A stretch of 64,000 nt of DNA from Rhodomicrobium sp. R_RK_3 (GCF_002198715.1 NZ_MWLK01000003.1:1-64000), one strand, 5' to 3'; positions 47,860-56,881 are shown, numbered from the stretch's first letter. The notes: a model not told the origin generated them from the sequence alone. Made by a program: numbers and translations.

Positions 47860-48350
47860 GCCCGGCCTCCCGCCAGCGTCGCCATCGCACGGTCGAGCGC
47901 GCGCAGCACGCGCGCATGCGAGCCGCAGCGGCACAGATTGCGCTCGTCGAGCACCGCGATGATGTCGGCCCGGCTGGTCGCTGGCTGGCGCGACATGAGG
48001 CCCGTCACCGTCATGATGATGCCGTTGGTGCAGTAGCCGCATTGCGCGGCCTGCTCGGCGATGAAGGCCTGGCGCACCGCCTCGCCCGCTGCCGTCGACG
48101 CCACGCCCTCGATGGTGGTGACAGCGCGTCCGGCGGCGGCTTCGAGCGGCATGGCGCAACTCTGCACCGGATTGCCGTCGAGCAGCACGGTGCAGGCGCC
48201 GCAATAGCCTTCGGAGCAGCCGATGCGGCTGCCTTTCAGATGCAGATCCTGCCGCAGCACCGCCAGCAGCGGCGTATCCGCGCCGGCCGTCACGCTCACC
48301 GCCCGCCCGTTGACCGTCAGCGCCACCGCGCTCTCATTCGCTTCGTCCAT
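47856..48350 (-). CDS. Molybdenum hydroxylase 2Fe-2S subunit
   Basis: The protein is 164 aa from ATG 48350 with GAGGCGG upstream; an in-frame ATG 4 codons earlier is possible. It has the plant-ferredoxin cluster motif GCSEGYCGACTVLLDG and the second cluster motif QCGYCTNGIIMT with CRCGSH at its end. It carries electrons from the molybdenum centre. An electron acceptor outside the cluster is implied, because neither an FAD nor a cytochrome domain is present here. Gene overlaps the large subunit by 4 bp. Confidence 0.93.
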   Translation of the reverse strand: MDEANESAVALTVNGRAVSVTAGADTPLLAVLRQDLHLKGSRIGCSEGYCGACTVLLDGNPVQSCAMPLEAAAGRAVTTIEGVASTAAGEAVRQAFIAEQAAQCGYCTNGIIMTVTGLMSRQPATSRADIIAVLDERNLCRCGSHARVLRALDRAMATLAGGRA

Positions 48351-48358
48351 ATTCCGCC

Positions 48359-49093
48359 TCATGCCGCGTGATGCGTGCCGATCACGCCGAGATTCTGGGC
48401 GATCAGCGCCTCATTGCCAACCACCTCCGACACCCGGCCGTCAAATGTGACGCGGCCGGTATTGAGGATGACCACATGATCGGCCAGCGAAAAAGCGAGC
48501 TGGCTGTTCTGCTCGACCAGGATGATCGACTGCCCTTCGGCCTTCAGCCGCGCGATGGTGCGCCCGACCTCCGCGACGATCAGCGGCGCCAGCCCCTCGG
48601 ACGGCTCGTCGAGCAGCAGCACGCGCGGATTGCCCATCAGCGCGCGCCCGATGGCGAGCATCTGCTGCTCGCCGCCCGACAGCGTTCCGGCGAGTTGCGA
48701 CCGCCGCGCGCTCATCGGCGGGAACAGCTCGAAAATGCGCTCCAGCGTCCAGGGACGGTCCGTGGTGGCGGCGCGCTGGCGCGCCACGGTGAGATTTTCC
48801 AGCACCGAGAGCGAGGGGAACACCCGCCGCCCCTGCGGCACCAGCCCGACGCCCGCGTGTGAAATCGCCTCGGGCGGCAGCCCGGCGATTGCCTTGCCGA
48901 ACAGCGCGATGCCGCCCGAGCGCGGCGGCAGCAGGCCCATGATCGAGGAAATGCAGGTGGTCTTGCCCGCGCCGTTGCGGCCGAGCAGCGCCAGCACTTC
49001 GCCCGCGCGCAAGGCGAAGGAGACGCCGTGCAGAACGTGGCTGTCGCCATAATAGGCTTCGAGCGTGTCGATGCGCAGCGCGTCAGTGGCCAA
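48359..49093 (-). CDS. livF: Branched-chain-amino-acid-type ABC ATPase (LivF)
   Basis: The protein is about 244 aa. The start is taken as TTG 49093 (LATDALRIDT), which has GGGAGG at a 6-nt spacing and overlaps the end of livG; no ATG fits better. It has Walker A GRNGAGKTT, signature LSGGEQQMLAIGRA and Walker B VLLLDEPSEGLAP. It works with LivG as the second ATPase of the importer. The unusual TTG start inside livG couples the two genes. Confidence 0.9.
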   Translation of the reverse strand: MATDALRIDTLEAYYGDSHVLHGVSFALRAGEVLALLGRNGAGKTTCISSIMGLLPPRSGGIALFGKAIAGLPPEAISHAGVGLVPQGRRVFPSLSVLENLTVARQRAATTDRPWTLERIFELFPPMSARRSQLAGTLSGGEQQMLAIGRALMGNPRVLLLDEPSEGLAPLIVAEVGRTIARLKAEGQSIILVEQNSQLAFSLADHVVILNTGRVTFDGRVSEVVGNEALIAQNLGVIGTHHAA

Positions 49094-49826
49094 GATAGAC
49101 CTCCCGCGTCTTGGGGTCGGCGATGACGGCGTCGCGCGGGCCATCGACCAGCACGCGGCCGTAATGCAGCAGCGTCACGGTCTCGGCGAGGTCGAGCGCG
49201 GTGTCCATGTCGTGCTCGATCATGATGACCGTGGTGTCGCGCGGGATCGCCGCGATGAGCTGCTTGATGGTCGCCCGCTCCTCGCTGGACAGGCCCGCCA
49301 GCGGCTCGTCGAGCAGCAAAAGGCGCGGCTTCTGCGCCAGCGCCATGGCGATTTCCAGCCGCCGCTTCTGGCCGTAGGCGATCTCGCCGACCCGCGCTTC
49401 GGCCAGCGCGCCAAGGCCGACGCGGTCGAGCATGTGCCGCGCCTCGGCGTGCAGCTCGGCGTAAAAGCCGAGCGGGCGGAACATGTTCCAGCGCGCGCCT
49501 TTGAGGCCCATCAGCCCGAGCACGACGTTATGCGCGACGCTGTCCTGCGGAAACAAGGTGATGATCTGATAGGTACGGGAGAGGCCGAGATGGGCGCGGG
49601 CGTGCGGGGTCAGTCTGGTGACGTCCTGGCCGAACAGCAGGATTTTTCCGGAGGTCGGGCGGAAATCGCCGGTGATCTGGTTGAACAGCGTGGTTTTGCC
49701 CGCGCCGTTCGGGCCGATGATGAGCCGCCGCTCGCCGGGCATGATCTTCAGCGAGACGTCCTGGGTCGCCGGGATGCCGCCGAAATGTTTGACCAGATGG
49801 ACGATTTCGAGCGCGGGCGCGGTCAT
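49083..49826 (-). CDS. livG: Branched-chain-amino-acid-type ABC ATPase (LivG)
   Basis: The protein is 247 aa. It has Walker A GPNGAGKTTLFN, the degenerate signature YGQKRRLEIAMAL, Walker B RLLLLDEPLAGLSSEE and the long C-terminal tail VIADPKTREVYLGH that marks LivG. It overlaps livM by 4 bp and livF by about 11 bp. Confidence 0.93.
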   Translation of the reverse strand: MTAPALEIVHLVKHFGGIPATQDVSLKIMPGERRLIIGPNGAGKTTLFNQITGDFRPTSGKILLFGQDVTRLTPHARAHLGLSRTYQIITLFPQDSVAHNVVLGLMGLKGARWNMFRPLGFYAELHAEARHMLDRVGLGALAEARVGEIAYGQKRRLEIAMALAQKPRLLLLDEPLAGLSSEERATIKQLIAAIPRDTTVIMIEHDMDTALDLAETVTLLHYGRVLVDGPRDAVIADPKTREVYLGH

Positions 49827-50758
49827 GGCTTGCCGCTGCCTTTGCGTGAGAGCAGGCGCCTCACCCCGGGGACGATGCCTTCGGGGATGACCAGGACGAT
49901 GAACAGGAAGACGAAGCCGAGCAGCATGTTCCAGCGCTCGATATAGGCCGAGGCGTAGTTCTTCAGCAGCACCAGCAGCCCCGCGCCGATGACCGGCCCG
50001 CCGAGCGTCCCCGAGCCGCCCGCGATGACGCCGAGCAGCCCCTCCGCCGAGGTGGTGATGGAGAGCGAGGTCGGGTGGATGTAGCGGTGGTAATAGACGT
50101 AGAGCAGGCCCGCCACGCCGCCCCAGAAGCCGGCGTAGACGAAGGTGATCCAGCGGATCAGCCAGACATTATAGCCGAGCGCGGCCATGCGGCGCGGCTG
50201 GTCGCGAGTGCCCTTCAATGCCGAGCCGAAGGCCGAGGACACGAATACCGCCATCAGCGTGAAGGCGGCGGCGAAAACCGCCAGGGTGAACCAGTAATAC
50301 GCGCCCGCGCCATCGAGCGCGATGCCGAAGGGCGCGGGCCGCCCGGCGAGCGTCAGGCCATTATCGCCATTGGTCAGCGAGGCCCAGCGATAGGCGAGGC
50401 CCCACAGCACCTGCGACAGGGCGAGCGTAATCATCAGGAAGCCGAGGCCGGTGGCGCGCAGGGCGATCAGGCCGAAGCACGCCGCCATTAGCGTCGTGGT
50501 CGTGATCGAGAGCAGCGCGGCGGGCGCAAAGCCGAGGCCGAGATTGGTCGAGGCCCAGGCCGAGGCGTAGGCGGCGAAGCCCAGGAACGAGGCATGGCCG
50601 AGCGAGGTCAGCCCGGCATAGCCGACCAGCAGATTGAGGCTGAGCGCGAAGATCGCGGCGATCAGGATCTGGCTGGCGAGGTTGATGTAGAACGTGCCGG
50701 CAAAGAGCGGCAGCGAGGCGAGCACCACGGCGGTTAGCAGGAGAAGAACGGTCCGCAT
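49823..50758 (-). CDS. livM: Branched-chain-amino-acid-type ABC permease (LivM)
   Basis: The protein is 311 aa; ATG 50758 shares one base with the livH stop. It is very hydrophobic, with the LivM motif NLLVGYAGLTSLGHASFLG and the coupling-loop region 'KGTRDQPRRMAALGYNVWLIRW'. With LivH it forms the membrane channel. Confidence 0.93.
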   Translation of the reverse strand: MRTVLLLLTAVVLASLPLFAGTFYINLASQILIAAIFALSLNLLVGYAGLTSLGHASFLGFAAYASAWASTNLGLGFAPAALLSITTTTLMAACFGLIALRATGLGFLMITLALSQVLWGLAYRWASLTNGDNGLTLAGRPAPFGIALDGAGAYYWFTLAVFAAAFTLMAVFVSSAFGSALKGTRDQPRRMAALGYNVWLIRWITFVYAGFWGGVAGLLYVYYHRYIHPTSLSITTSAEGLLGVIAGGSGTLGGPVIGAGLLVLLKNYASAYIERWNMLLGFVFLFIVLVIPEGIVPGVRRLLSRKGSGKP

Positions 50759-51624
50759 CACGCGCGCAGCCTTCCGAAAAGCCCCTGCGGGCGGAATGCG
50801 ATGACGACGATCATGGGCAGGAACAGGATCACATAGGCGAGGTCGGGCAGCAGGGCTGTGCCGAACGTGTAGATGAAACCGATGATGAAGCTGCCGACGA
50901 AAGCGCCGAGCAGGCTGCCGACGCCGCCGAGGATGACGACGATCAGGGCGAGCGGCAGCATGTCGGCGTCGAGGCCGGGATAGGCGGAAAGGATCGGGCC
51001 GCCGAGCACGCCGCCGGCCCCGGCAATGCCCGCGCCGAGACAGAACACCGCCGTGAACAGTTTTGACACCGGGATGCCGATGGCGCGCGCCATGTCCATG
51101 TCATCGACCCCGGCGCGGATCATGGCGCCGATACGCGTCCGCTCCAGCAGCAGATAGAGGCCGAGCGCGGCGACGATGGCGCAGGCGACGACGGCGAAGC
51201 GGTAGGCCGGGAAGGCGATGCCCGCGAACAGGATCGGCCGGCGCAGATAGTCGGGCGCGGGCATCGGGATCGGGTCGCCGCCCCACAGCATCAGGCAGGC
51301 ATCGGCGATGATGAAGGAGATGCCGAGCGTCACCAGCACCTGCCCGAGCGGGTTGCTGCCGAGGCGCCGGAGCACGAGCCGTTCGAGCAGCCCGCCCGCC
51401 GCCGCAACGGAGAAGCCCGCCAGCAATGCAGCCGACCAGAGGTCGAGGCCGGGAATGCTGCGGATGGCCGCCGCGCCGAGATAGGCGCCGAGCATGAAGA
51501 AGGCACCATGCGCCAGATTGGCGAGCCGCATCAGCCCGAAGATCAGGGAGAAGCCGGAGGCGAGCAGGAACAGCAGGCCACCGAATGCAAGACTGTTCAG
51601 AGTTTGAATGATCCAGAATTGCAT
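50758..51624 (-). CDS. livH: Branched-chain-amino-acid-type ABC permease (LivH)
   Basis: The protein is 288 aa from ATG 51624 (MQFWIIQTLNSLAFGGLLFL). It has the LivH motif GLMRLANLAHGAFFMLGAYL and the coupling segment GAMIRAGVDDMDMARAIGIP. It follows the binding-protein gene after 207 bp that contains a palindromic repeat. Confidence 0.93.
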   Translation of the reverse strand: MQFWIIQTLNSLAFGGLLFLLASGFSLIFGLMRLANLAHGAFFMLGAYLGAAAIRSIPGLDLWSAALLAGFSVAAAGGLLERLVLRRLGSNPLGQVLVTLGISFIIADACLMLWGGDPIPMPAPDYLRRPILFAGIAFPAYRFAVVACAIVAALGLYLLLERTRIGAMIRAGVDDMDMARAIGIPVSKLFTAVFCLGAGIAGAGGVLGGPILSAYPGLDADMLPLALIVVILGGVGSLLGAFVGSFIIGFIYTFGTALLPDLAYVILFLPMIVVIAFRPQGLFGRLRA

Positions 51625-51681
51625 CGTCCGTGGTGCTCCGCCGGGGTCCGGCTGGGTTTCTCTGTGGTCGGCGCCGTAAAG

Positions 51682-51822
51682 CCCCCTCACCCACCCGCCT
51701 TACGGCGGGAGCCCTCTCCCTCGAGGGGAGAGGGCAAGTAGGAAGCCGCTTTCCTTTTCTAGCCCTCTCCCCTCGAGGGAGAGGGCCGGCGCGCAGCGAC
51801 CGGGTGAGGGGGACGCTGGCTC
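51682..51822. repeat. Palindromic intergenic repeat family B, copy 3
   Basis: Two arms with CCCTCTCCCTCGAGGGGAGAGGG cores are separated by about 50 bp and flanked by CCCTCACCC and its complement GGGTGAGGG. It fills most of the gap between the binding-protein gene and livH. It is thus placed like the family A element after smoE. Confidence 0.8.
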
Positions 51823-51831
51823 CGCCTCTCC

Positions 51832-53076
51832 CTAATTCTCCAAATTCGCCGCCGGCGGATAGTCGCGCGAATAGACCGGCGCCTTCAGGAAGGCGTCCGG
51901 GTCGTAGGTCCAGAACTGGCTGACATTGGGGTAGGTCTTGATGACCTGATTGACCAGCCGCCCGTCCTTGCGCACGACCTTGCGGATATAGACGTTGCCG
52001 ACGACATTGCCGTATTTGTCGAATTTCACCGGCCCGCGCGCGGTCTCGACCTCGGTGGCCTTCAGCGCCGCCATGAAGGCCGCCTTGTCGTCGACCTTGC
52101 CGCCGGTCTCCTGCAGCGCCGCTTCGAGCACGGCGGCCTCGGTATAGGTCGCGGCGGCGTAGAAGCCGGGGTCGTAGCCGAATTCCTTGCGGAAGGCGGG
52201 GGCGAACACACGGTTGATCGGCTCGTCATAATCGGCGGAGTACCAGCAGGTGGTGACGATGCCGAGCGCCTCGTCGCCCATATTGCGCAACACCGCCTCA
52301 TCGAGCGCGGTCATGCCGCCGATCACGGCGAGCTTGTCCTTCAGGCCATATTCGACGAGCTGGCGCACGAAGCGGAAGCCGTTCGAGCCGGCAAAGCCGA
52401 GGAAGATGGCGTCGGCGTTCTTGAGCTGGGCGATATAGGTGCCGTAATCCGGCGCGGTCAGCGGCGGGAACAGCTTTTGCACGATCTTGCCGCCGTTTTC
52501 CTCGAAGGTGCGCAGGAAGCCGGCGCACATTTCATGGCCATAGGCGATGTCGTCGGCGATGGTGATCATGCGCTTGTAGCCGAGCTCCTTGGCGCAATAT
52601 TCGCCGAGCGGATGGGCGCATTGCGAGGAGGTCGAGGTGGCGCGCACGAACCAGGGATTGGCCTTGCGCTGCGTCATGTCCTCGGCGGCGGCGACGGAGA
52701 GCGTCGGGATCTGCGCCTGCCGGATATAGTCGTCGATGGCCAGCGCCTCGAAGGCGGCGAGCGGGCCGATCAGGCAGTGGACATTGTTCTTCTCAACTAG
52801 TTCCTGGGTCTTGGTGCGCGCCGTCGCCGGGACGCCCGCCGTGTCGGCGACGATCAGCTCGACCTTGCGGCCGGCGAGCGTCGAGCCCTTCTCCTTCAGG
52901 TACATTTGCAGCGCGCGTTCCATATCGATGCCGCCGGAGGCGAGTGGTCCGGTCTTGACCGTCAGGAGGCCGACGCGCACGGCCTCCGAGGTCTGGGCGA
53001 GAAGGGTGGGCGCGGCGACGGCGGTCAGCCCCGCCCCGGCGATGCCCTTGATCAGAGTGCGGCGTGAAAGTTTCAT
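51832..53076 (-). CDS. Leu/Ile/Val-type ABC substrate-binding protein
   Basis: The protein is 414 aa. It has a twin-arginine-like leader (SRRTLIKGIAGAG) and a periplasmic branched-chain-amino-acid-type binding fold: VRVGLLTVKTGPLASGGID, ALQMYLKEKGSTLAGRKVEL and 'ADAIFLGFAGSNGFRFVRQ'. In this context it probably binds the aromatic or other organic substrate of the cluster rather than leucine. Such Liv-type systems often serve aromatic acid uptake. Confidence 0.9.
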   Translation of the reverse strand: MKLSRRTLIKGIAGAGLTAVAAPTLLAQTSEAVRVGLLTVKTGPLASGGIDMERALQMYLKEKGSTLAGRKVELIVADTAGVPATARTKTQELVEKNNVHCLIGPLAAFEALAIDDYIRQAQIPTLSVAAAEDMTQRKANPWFVRATSTSSQCAHPLGEYCAKELGYKRMITIADDIAYGHEMCAGFLRTFEENGGKIVQKLFPPLTAPDYGTYIAQLKNADAIFLGFAGSNGFRFVRQLVEYGLKDKLAVIGGMTALDEAVLRNMGDEALGIVTTCWYSADYDEPINRVFAPAFRKEFGYDPGFYAAATYTEAAVLEAALQETGGKVDDKAAFMAALKATEVETARGPVKFDKYGNVVGNVYIRKVVRKDGRLVNQVIKTYPNVSQFWTYDPDAFLKAPVYSRDYPPAANLEN

Positions 53077-53143
53077 CTCCCGGCTCCTTTTAGCGTTCCA
53101 TCCCGATATTGTTTTTTGCGTTTTATGCTTGGGCCTTGGGGCC

Positions 53144-54874
53144 TCATTTTATGATTGGCAGCAGCAGGTAGTTCGCCTCCGCCGCGTCCAGATGCAGGCT
53201 GACTTCATTGTCGAAGATGGCCGCCGGACGGTCGCGCGGATCGTCATGCAGGAACGGCCCGCAGCCGCGCAGCTCGTTCTTGAAGTTGGACAGTTTCGCG
53301 CCCGTCTTGGCCTGCCACTCATAGTCCCGCCCGCGCACGCTCAGCGCGATGCGGCAGCCCGCCGGGACGACGATGGAGGTCGGCCAGATCTCGATATCGG
53401 TCTCGACCGGCTGGCCGGGGGTAAGTGCCTGCACCGCGTCATGGCTGTGATAGGGCCGCCAGGGCTGCGACAGCTCCGGGTCGAGCTTGCGATGGGAGGC
53501 GCGCAGCCAGCCTTGCGCCACCGGCGTGTGCGGATCGATGGCCCCGGCGAAGGTGATTTCGCGCAGGTCGGCGGTGAAGACGCGCAGGACCAGGAACAGG
53601 TCGGCGTCGCTGGTGGATGAGGAGATCTTTAGCCGCGCCGCGATGGGGCCGGTGATTTCCGTCGCCTCGGCGAGAGGTTCGGAGAGGAAGCTGAGGCCGT
53701 CGCCGAGGGCGCGGTAGGTGAGCGTTGCGGACCTGGCCGGCGGGGTCGGTGAAAGGGTCTGCCGCTCCGGGTCGAGATAGAATTTCGTCCACGCGGTGCG
53801 CGGGATCGGCCAGGCGTCCTCGAACCGCTCCTCGAAGCGGTCGGGGTGGCGCACTTGCAGCCGAACTTTCGGCTCGGCGTCCCAGCCGTTTTTCTCGCCC
53901 TTCAGGTAGAAGTCGAAGAAGCGCTTCTGAATCCCCCGGCCATAGTCCGTATAGAAATGCGTCCAGTGCTCCAGGCCGTGCGCCTCGAGCCATTTCTCCT
54001 TCGACGCGGCCCGCAAGAACCCCTCGAAATTGCCGCGCGGATGCAGGCCTTGCCCGCCCCAATTCGCCGCCGACAGGAACGGCACCGTGACCTTCTCCCA
54101 TTGCGGCGAGCGGGCCTTGTGATAGGCGTCGTCGAGCGGGTGGGCGAGGATGTCGTCGCCGAAGCTGCAGCGGTTATTCGCCAGCTCATTGTCGGAAAGT
54201 GTCTCGTCGCCGCAGACCAGCGTGCCCGTCACCTTCGAGCGCGGCCCGCGCTCGCCGAGGCCGTGTTGCACGGTTTTCACCTGCATGTCGTACCAATTGG
54301 CCCAAAAGGTCGACAGGATGCCGCCATGATGGGTCATGTCGCGATACCAGTCGGCGGCGCCCTCCCAGATGCACATGGCGGCCAGATGCGGCGGCTGCAG
54401 CGAGGCGACCTGCCACTGGTTGATGCCGTAATAGGAGATGCCGTTCAGGCCGACCTTGCCGTTCGACCAGGGCTGTACGCCGGCCCATTCGATGGCGGCG
54501 TAGAAATCGCCGGTCTCGCGCGGCGAGAAATGGTCTATGAAGCCCGGCGAGCGCCCGGTGCCGCGCGAATCCACCCGCACGCAGACATAGCCCTCCGGCA
54601 CCCATTTTTCCGGATCGACGACTTCCCAGTTCTGATAGCGGTTGGTCGAGCCATGCGGCACGTCCGGCTGGGCGGCGATCATCAGCGCCCAGGCGCTCGG
54701 ATAGCCGTCCTGGAAGGCGAGGCCCTTGGCATAGGGGCCGTAGGTGAGCAGCACCGGGTAGCGGCCCGCGGCGACCGGGCGGAACACATCGGCGCGCAGG
54801 ACGAGGCCGTCATCCATGACGATCTCGGCGTCCCAATCGATGGCCATGCCGTCCTGGACGGCGGTCCTTGTCAC
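53144..54874 (-). CDS. CocE/NonD family hydrolase
   Basis: The protein is 576 aa, close to the family's usual length. The alpha/beta-hydrolase domain has the nucleophile elbow GLNGISYYGINQW (Ser) and 'DSRGTGRSPGF'. A C-terminal jelly-roll domain contains VVPAGCRIALSVRGRDYEW. The family comprises X-Pro dipeptidyl-peptidase-like and cocaine-esterase-like acyl hydrolases. It may cleave an ester or amide of the imported compound. No signal peptide is seen. Confidence 0.9.
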   Translation of the reverse strand: MTRTAVQDGMAIDWDAEIVMDDGLVLRADVFRPVAAGRYPVLLTYGPYAKGLAFQDGYPSAWALMIAAQPDVPHGSTNRYQNWEVVDPEKWVPEGYVCVRVDSRGTGRSPGFIDHFSPRETGDFYAAIEWAGVQPWSNGKVGLNGISYYGINQWQVASLQPPHLAAMCIWEGAADWYRDMTHHGGILSTFWANWYDMQVKTVQHGLGERGPRSKVTGTLVCGDETLSDNELANNRCSFGDDILAHPLDDAYHKARSPQWEKVTVPFLSAANWGGQGLHPRGNFEGFLRAASKEKWLEAHGLEHWTHFYTDYGRGIQKRFFDFYLKGEKNGWDAEPKVRLQVRHPDRFEERFEDAWPIPRTAWTKFYLDPERQTLSPTPPARSATLTYRALGDGLSFLSEPLAEATEITGPIAARLKISSSTSDADLFLVLRVFTADLREITFAGAIDPHTPVAQGWLRASHRKLDPELSQPWRPYHSHDAVQALTPGQPVETDIEIWPTSIVVPAGCRIALSVRGRDYEWQAKTGAKLSNFKNELRGCGPFLHDDPRDRPAAIFDNEVSLHLDAAEANYLLLPIIK

Positions 54875-54943
54875 GGTCTTCCTCCTCCCATCATCCGGGC
54901 CGGTCTCTGACGGACGGCCTTGCGGATCGCTTTGGCGGCGGCC

Positions 54944-55747
54944 TCAGTCGAGGCCGAGGAATGCTCCTATCGCGGCGTTGAAGTGCTTGCTGTTGTCGAC
55001 ATTGGGCAGATGCGCCGCGTCGGGGATCTCTGCATAGGCCGAGCCCGGCGTCGCCTCGGCCATGGCGCGCATCACCGGCGGCGGCGCGCCGAGATCCTTG
55101 GCGCCGACGACATAGAGCACCGGCAGGGCGATGCGGCCGAGATCTTTCAGATAATCCAGGCGTTTGAGGGCTTCGGCGCAGCCCTTGAAGCCGGTGACGG
55201 AGGTGGCGAGATAGGTGTCCTCGAACGCCTTCAGCGTGTCCGGGTTGGCCTTGCGCCAGGGCTCGACGAACCAGCGTTCCATGCTGCCGCCGACGATCGC
55301 CGTCAGCCCGCCCTTTTCGATGGCCGCCATGCGCTCGTCCCAGCTCTGCGCGAAGGGCGGGGGCGCATCGGCCCGCGCGTCGCAGCAGATCATGCGCCCG
55401 AAGCGCGCTCCATGATTGATGGCAAGGCCGAGGCCGGTCATGCCGCCGAGCGACAGGCCGAGATAATCGGCGCGGCCGATACCGAAATGGTCCATTAGCG
55501 CGATGACGTCATCGCAGAGATCGTCGAAGCTGTAGGGGCCGGCCGGCGCGCCGGAGGCGCCGTGGCCGCGCGTGTCGTAGCGCAGGATACGATAGCGGCG
55601 GGCCAGCGGCTCGAGCTGCGGCTCCCACATCATCGCCGCCGCGCCGAGCGAATTCGACAGCACGATCCACGGTGCGCCTTCGGGGCGGCCATCGATCCGC
55701 GCGGCGAGCCGGAAGCCGCCGCGATCCACCATCACCGCCTCCGTCAT
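54944..55747 (-). CDS. Alpha/beta hydrolase, 3-oxoadipate enol-lactonase-like
   Basis: The protein is 267 aa. It has LSNSLGAAAMMWEPQL, RYDTRGHGAS, the nucleophile elbow GLSLGGMTG and a late His in AAHLPNVDN. This pattern matches the PcaD/enol-lactonase group, which opens lactone rings from aromatic degradation. No other pca genes are present, so it may hydrolyse a different lactone or ester made in the cluster. Confidence 0.87.
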   Translation of the reverse strand: MTEAVMVDRGGFRLAARIDGRPEGAPWIVLSNSLGAAAMMWEPQLEPLARRYRILRYDTRGHGASGAPAGPYSFDDLCDDVIALMDHFGIGRADYLGLSLGGMTGLGLAINHGARFGRMICCDARADAPPPFAQSWDERMAAIEKGGLTAIVGGSMERWFVEPWRKANPDTLKAFEDTYLATSVTGFKGCAEALKRLDYLKDLGRIALPVLYVVGAKDLGAPPPVMRAMAEATPGSAYAEIPDAAHLPNVDNSKHFNAAIGAFLGLD

Positions 55748-55877
55748 GCAACCATGCCCGGCTTTGCACCGCGTTTCATTGGTTGTTTCCTCCCTAGACT
55801 TGCCGATCTTATGGCCGCGCCGGAGGGCGCAAAAATGATTATTCCTACTGTCCGCGATCAGAAATCCTAATGCGGCC

Positions 55878-56756
55878 TCAGCGCTTGAAGCCGCCCATCG
55901 CCTCGATCACCCGGCACACCGAGGCGGTGTCGAGATCGCCCAGATCCATTGCCAGGCCCTTCTCGTAAACCTCGTTGGAGGCGGAGAACAGCGGCGTCGG
56001 GCAGCCCAGCCCATCGGCGAATTCGCCGATGATGCTCATGTCCTTCTTCCAGGTCGACATGCGCATGGTCGGCGGCGCGTAGCGGTCCTCGGCCATCATC
56101 GGCGCCCGCAATTCGAAGATGCGCGATCCGGCCGCGCCCGGCCCCACGACCTCAATCACCTGGCGCGGGTCGAGCCCGGCCTGCATCCCCAGCACCATGG
56201 CCTCGGCGGTGGCGACATTGTTGATGGCGACCAGATAGTTGGCGACGAACTTCATCCTGCTGCCATTGCCATAGACGCCGAGATCGGCCAGTTTCTTGCC
56301 GAAATCGAGGAATAGCGGCTCGAGCCTCGCGATGGCGGCGCTGTCGCCGCTGGCATAGATGACGAGGTCGCGGTTTTCGGCCTGCGAGCCGGTGCCGCTC
56401 AGCGGGCAGTCGAGCGGCGTGTGGCCGGCGGCCTCGAGCGTTGCGGCAAAGCTCAGCTTGTCGGCGAGCGACAGGGTGCTCAGTTCGACGACGATGCGGG
56501 GCGGCGCGCCGGAGCCCGCGATATCCTCGGCCACGGCCAGCACGGCGCGCGGGCTCGGCAGGCTGGTCATGATGACGGGCGCGCGGCGGGCGGCATCGGC
56601 GGGCGAGTCCGCGATCTGGATGCCGGCGGAGGCCAGCGCATCGCATTTGGCGCGGTCGATATCATAGCCGATGACGGTCCAGCCGCGTTCGGCGAGGTTG
56701 CGCGAAATCGCGCCGCCCATGATGCCCAGTCCGATGATGCCGACGGTTTTGTCCAT
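55878..56756 (-). CDS. Beta-hydroxyacid dehydrogenase (HIBADH family) 2
   Basis: The protein is 292 aa. It has Rossmann motif GIIGLGIMGGAI, the substrate loop CPLSGTGSQAENRDL and the catalytic Lys in GNGSRMKFVANYL. It is first in the leftward cluster and starts 125 bp from the divergent GlcG-like gene. It probably oxidises or reduces a hydroxy-acid intermediate. It differs in active-site flanking sequence from the copy at 44852-45742. Confidence 0.9.
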   Translation of the reverse strand: MDKTVGIIGLGIMGGAISRNLAERGWTVIGYDIDRAKCDALASAGIQIADSPADAARRAPVIMTSLPSPRAVLAVAEDIAGSGAPPRIVVELSTLSLADKLSFAATLEAAGHTPLDCPLSGTGSQAENRDLVIYASGDSAAIARLEPLFLDFGKKLADLGVYGNGSRMKFVANYLVAINNVATAEAMVLGMQAGLDPRQVIEVVGPGAAGSRIFELRAPMMAEDRYAPPTMRMSTWKKDMSIIGEFADGLGCPTPLFSASNEVYEKGLAMDLGDLDTASVCRVIEAMGGFKR

Positions 56757-56804
56757 GCTGTCTCCTCCCGCGATGGGGCTTGCGGCTTTTGTTGGCTCTG
56801 CTAA

Positions 56805-56818
56805 TTATCAACTGATAA
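56805..56818. promoter_or_regulatory. Inverted repeat in the divergent promoter region
   Basis: A perfect 6-2-6 inverted repeat, TTATCA-AC-TGATAA, lies in the 125-bp gap between the catabolic cluster and the GlcG-like gene. Matching TA steps two bases further out extend it to an imperfect 9-2-9 repeat. It stands out as an AT-rich island in GC-rich DNA. It is a strong candidate operator for both directions. No regulator gene in the cluster can be named as its binder. Confidence 0.6.
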
Positions 56819-56881
56819 GTAAGCCGCTGACAAGAGCGATTGCGGGTTCGCGTCGCCGTCATCCGAGGGAGGAGCACAAGC

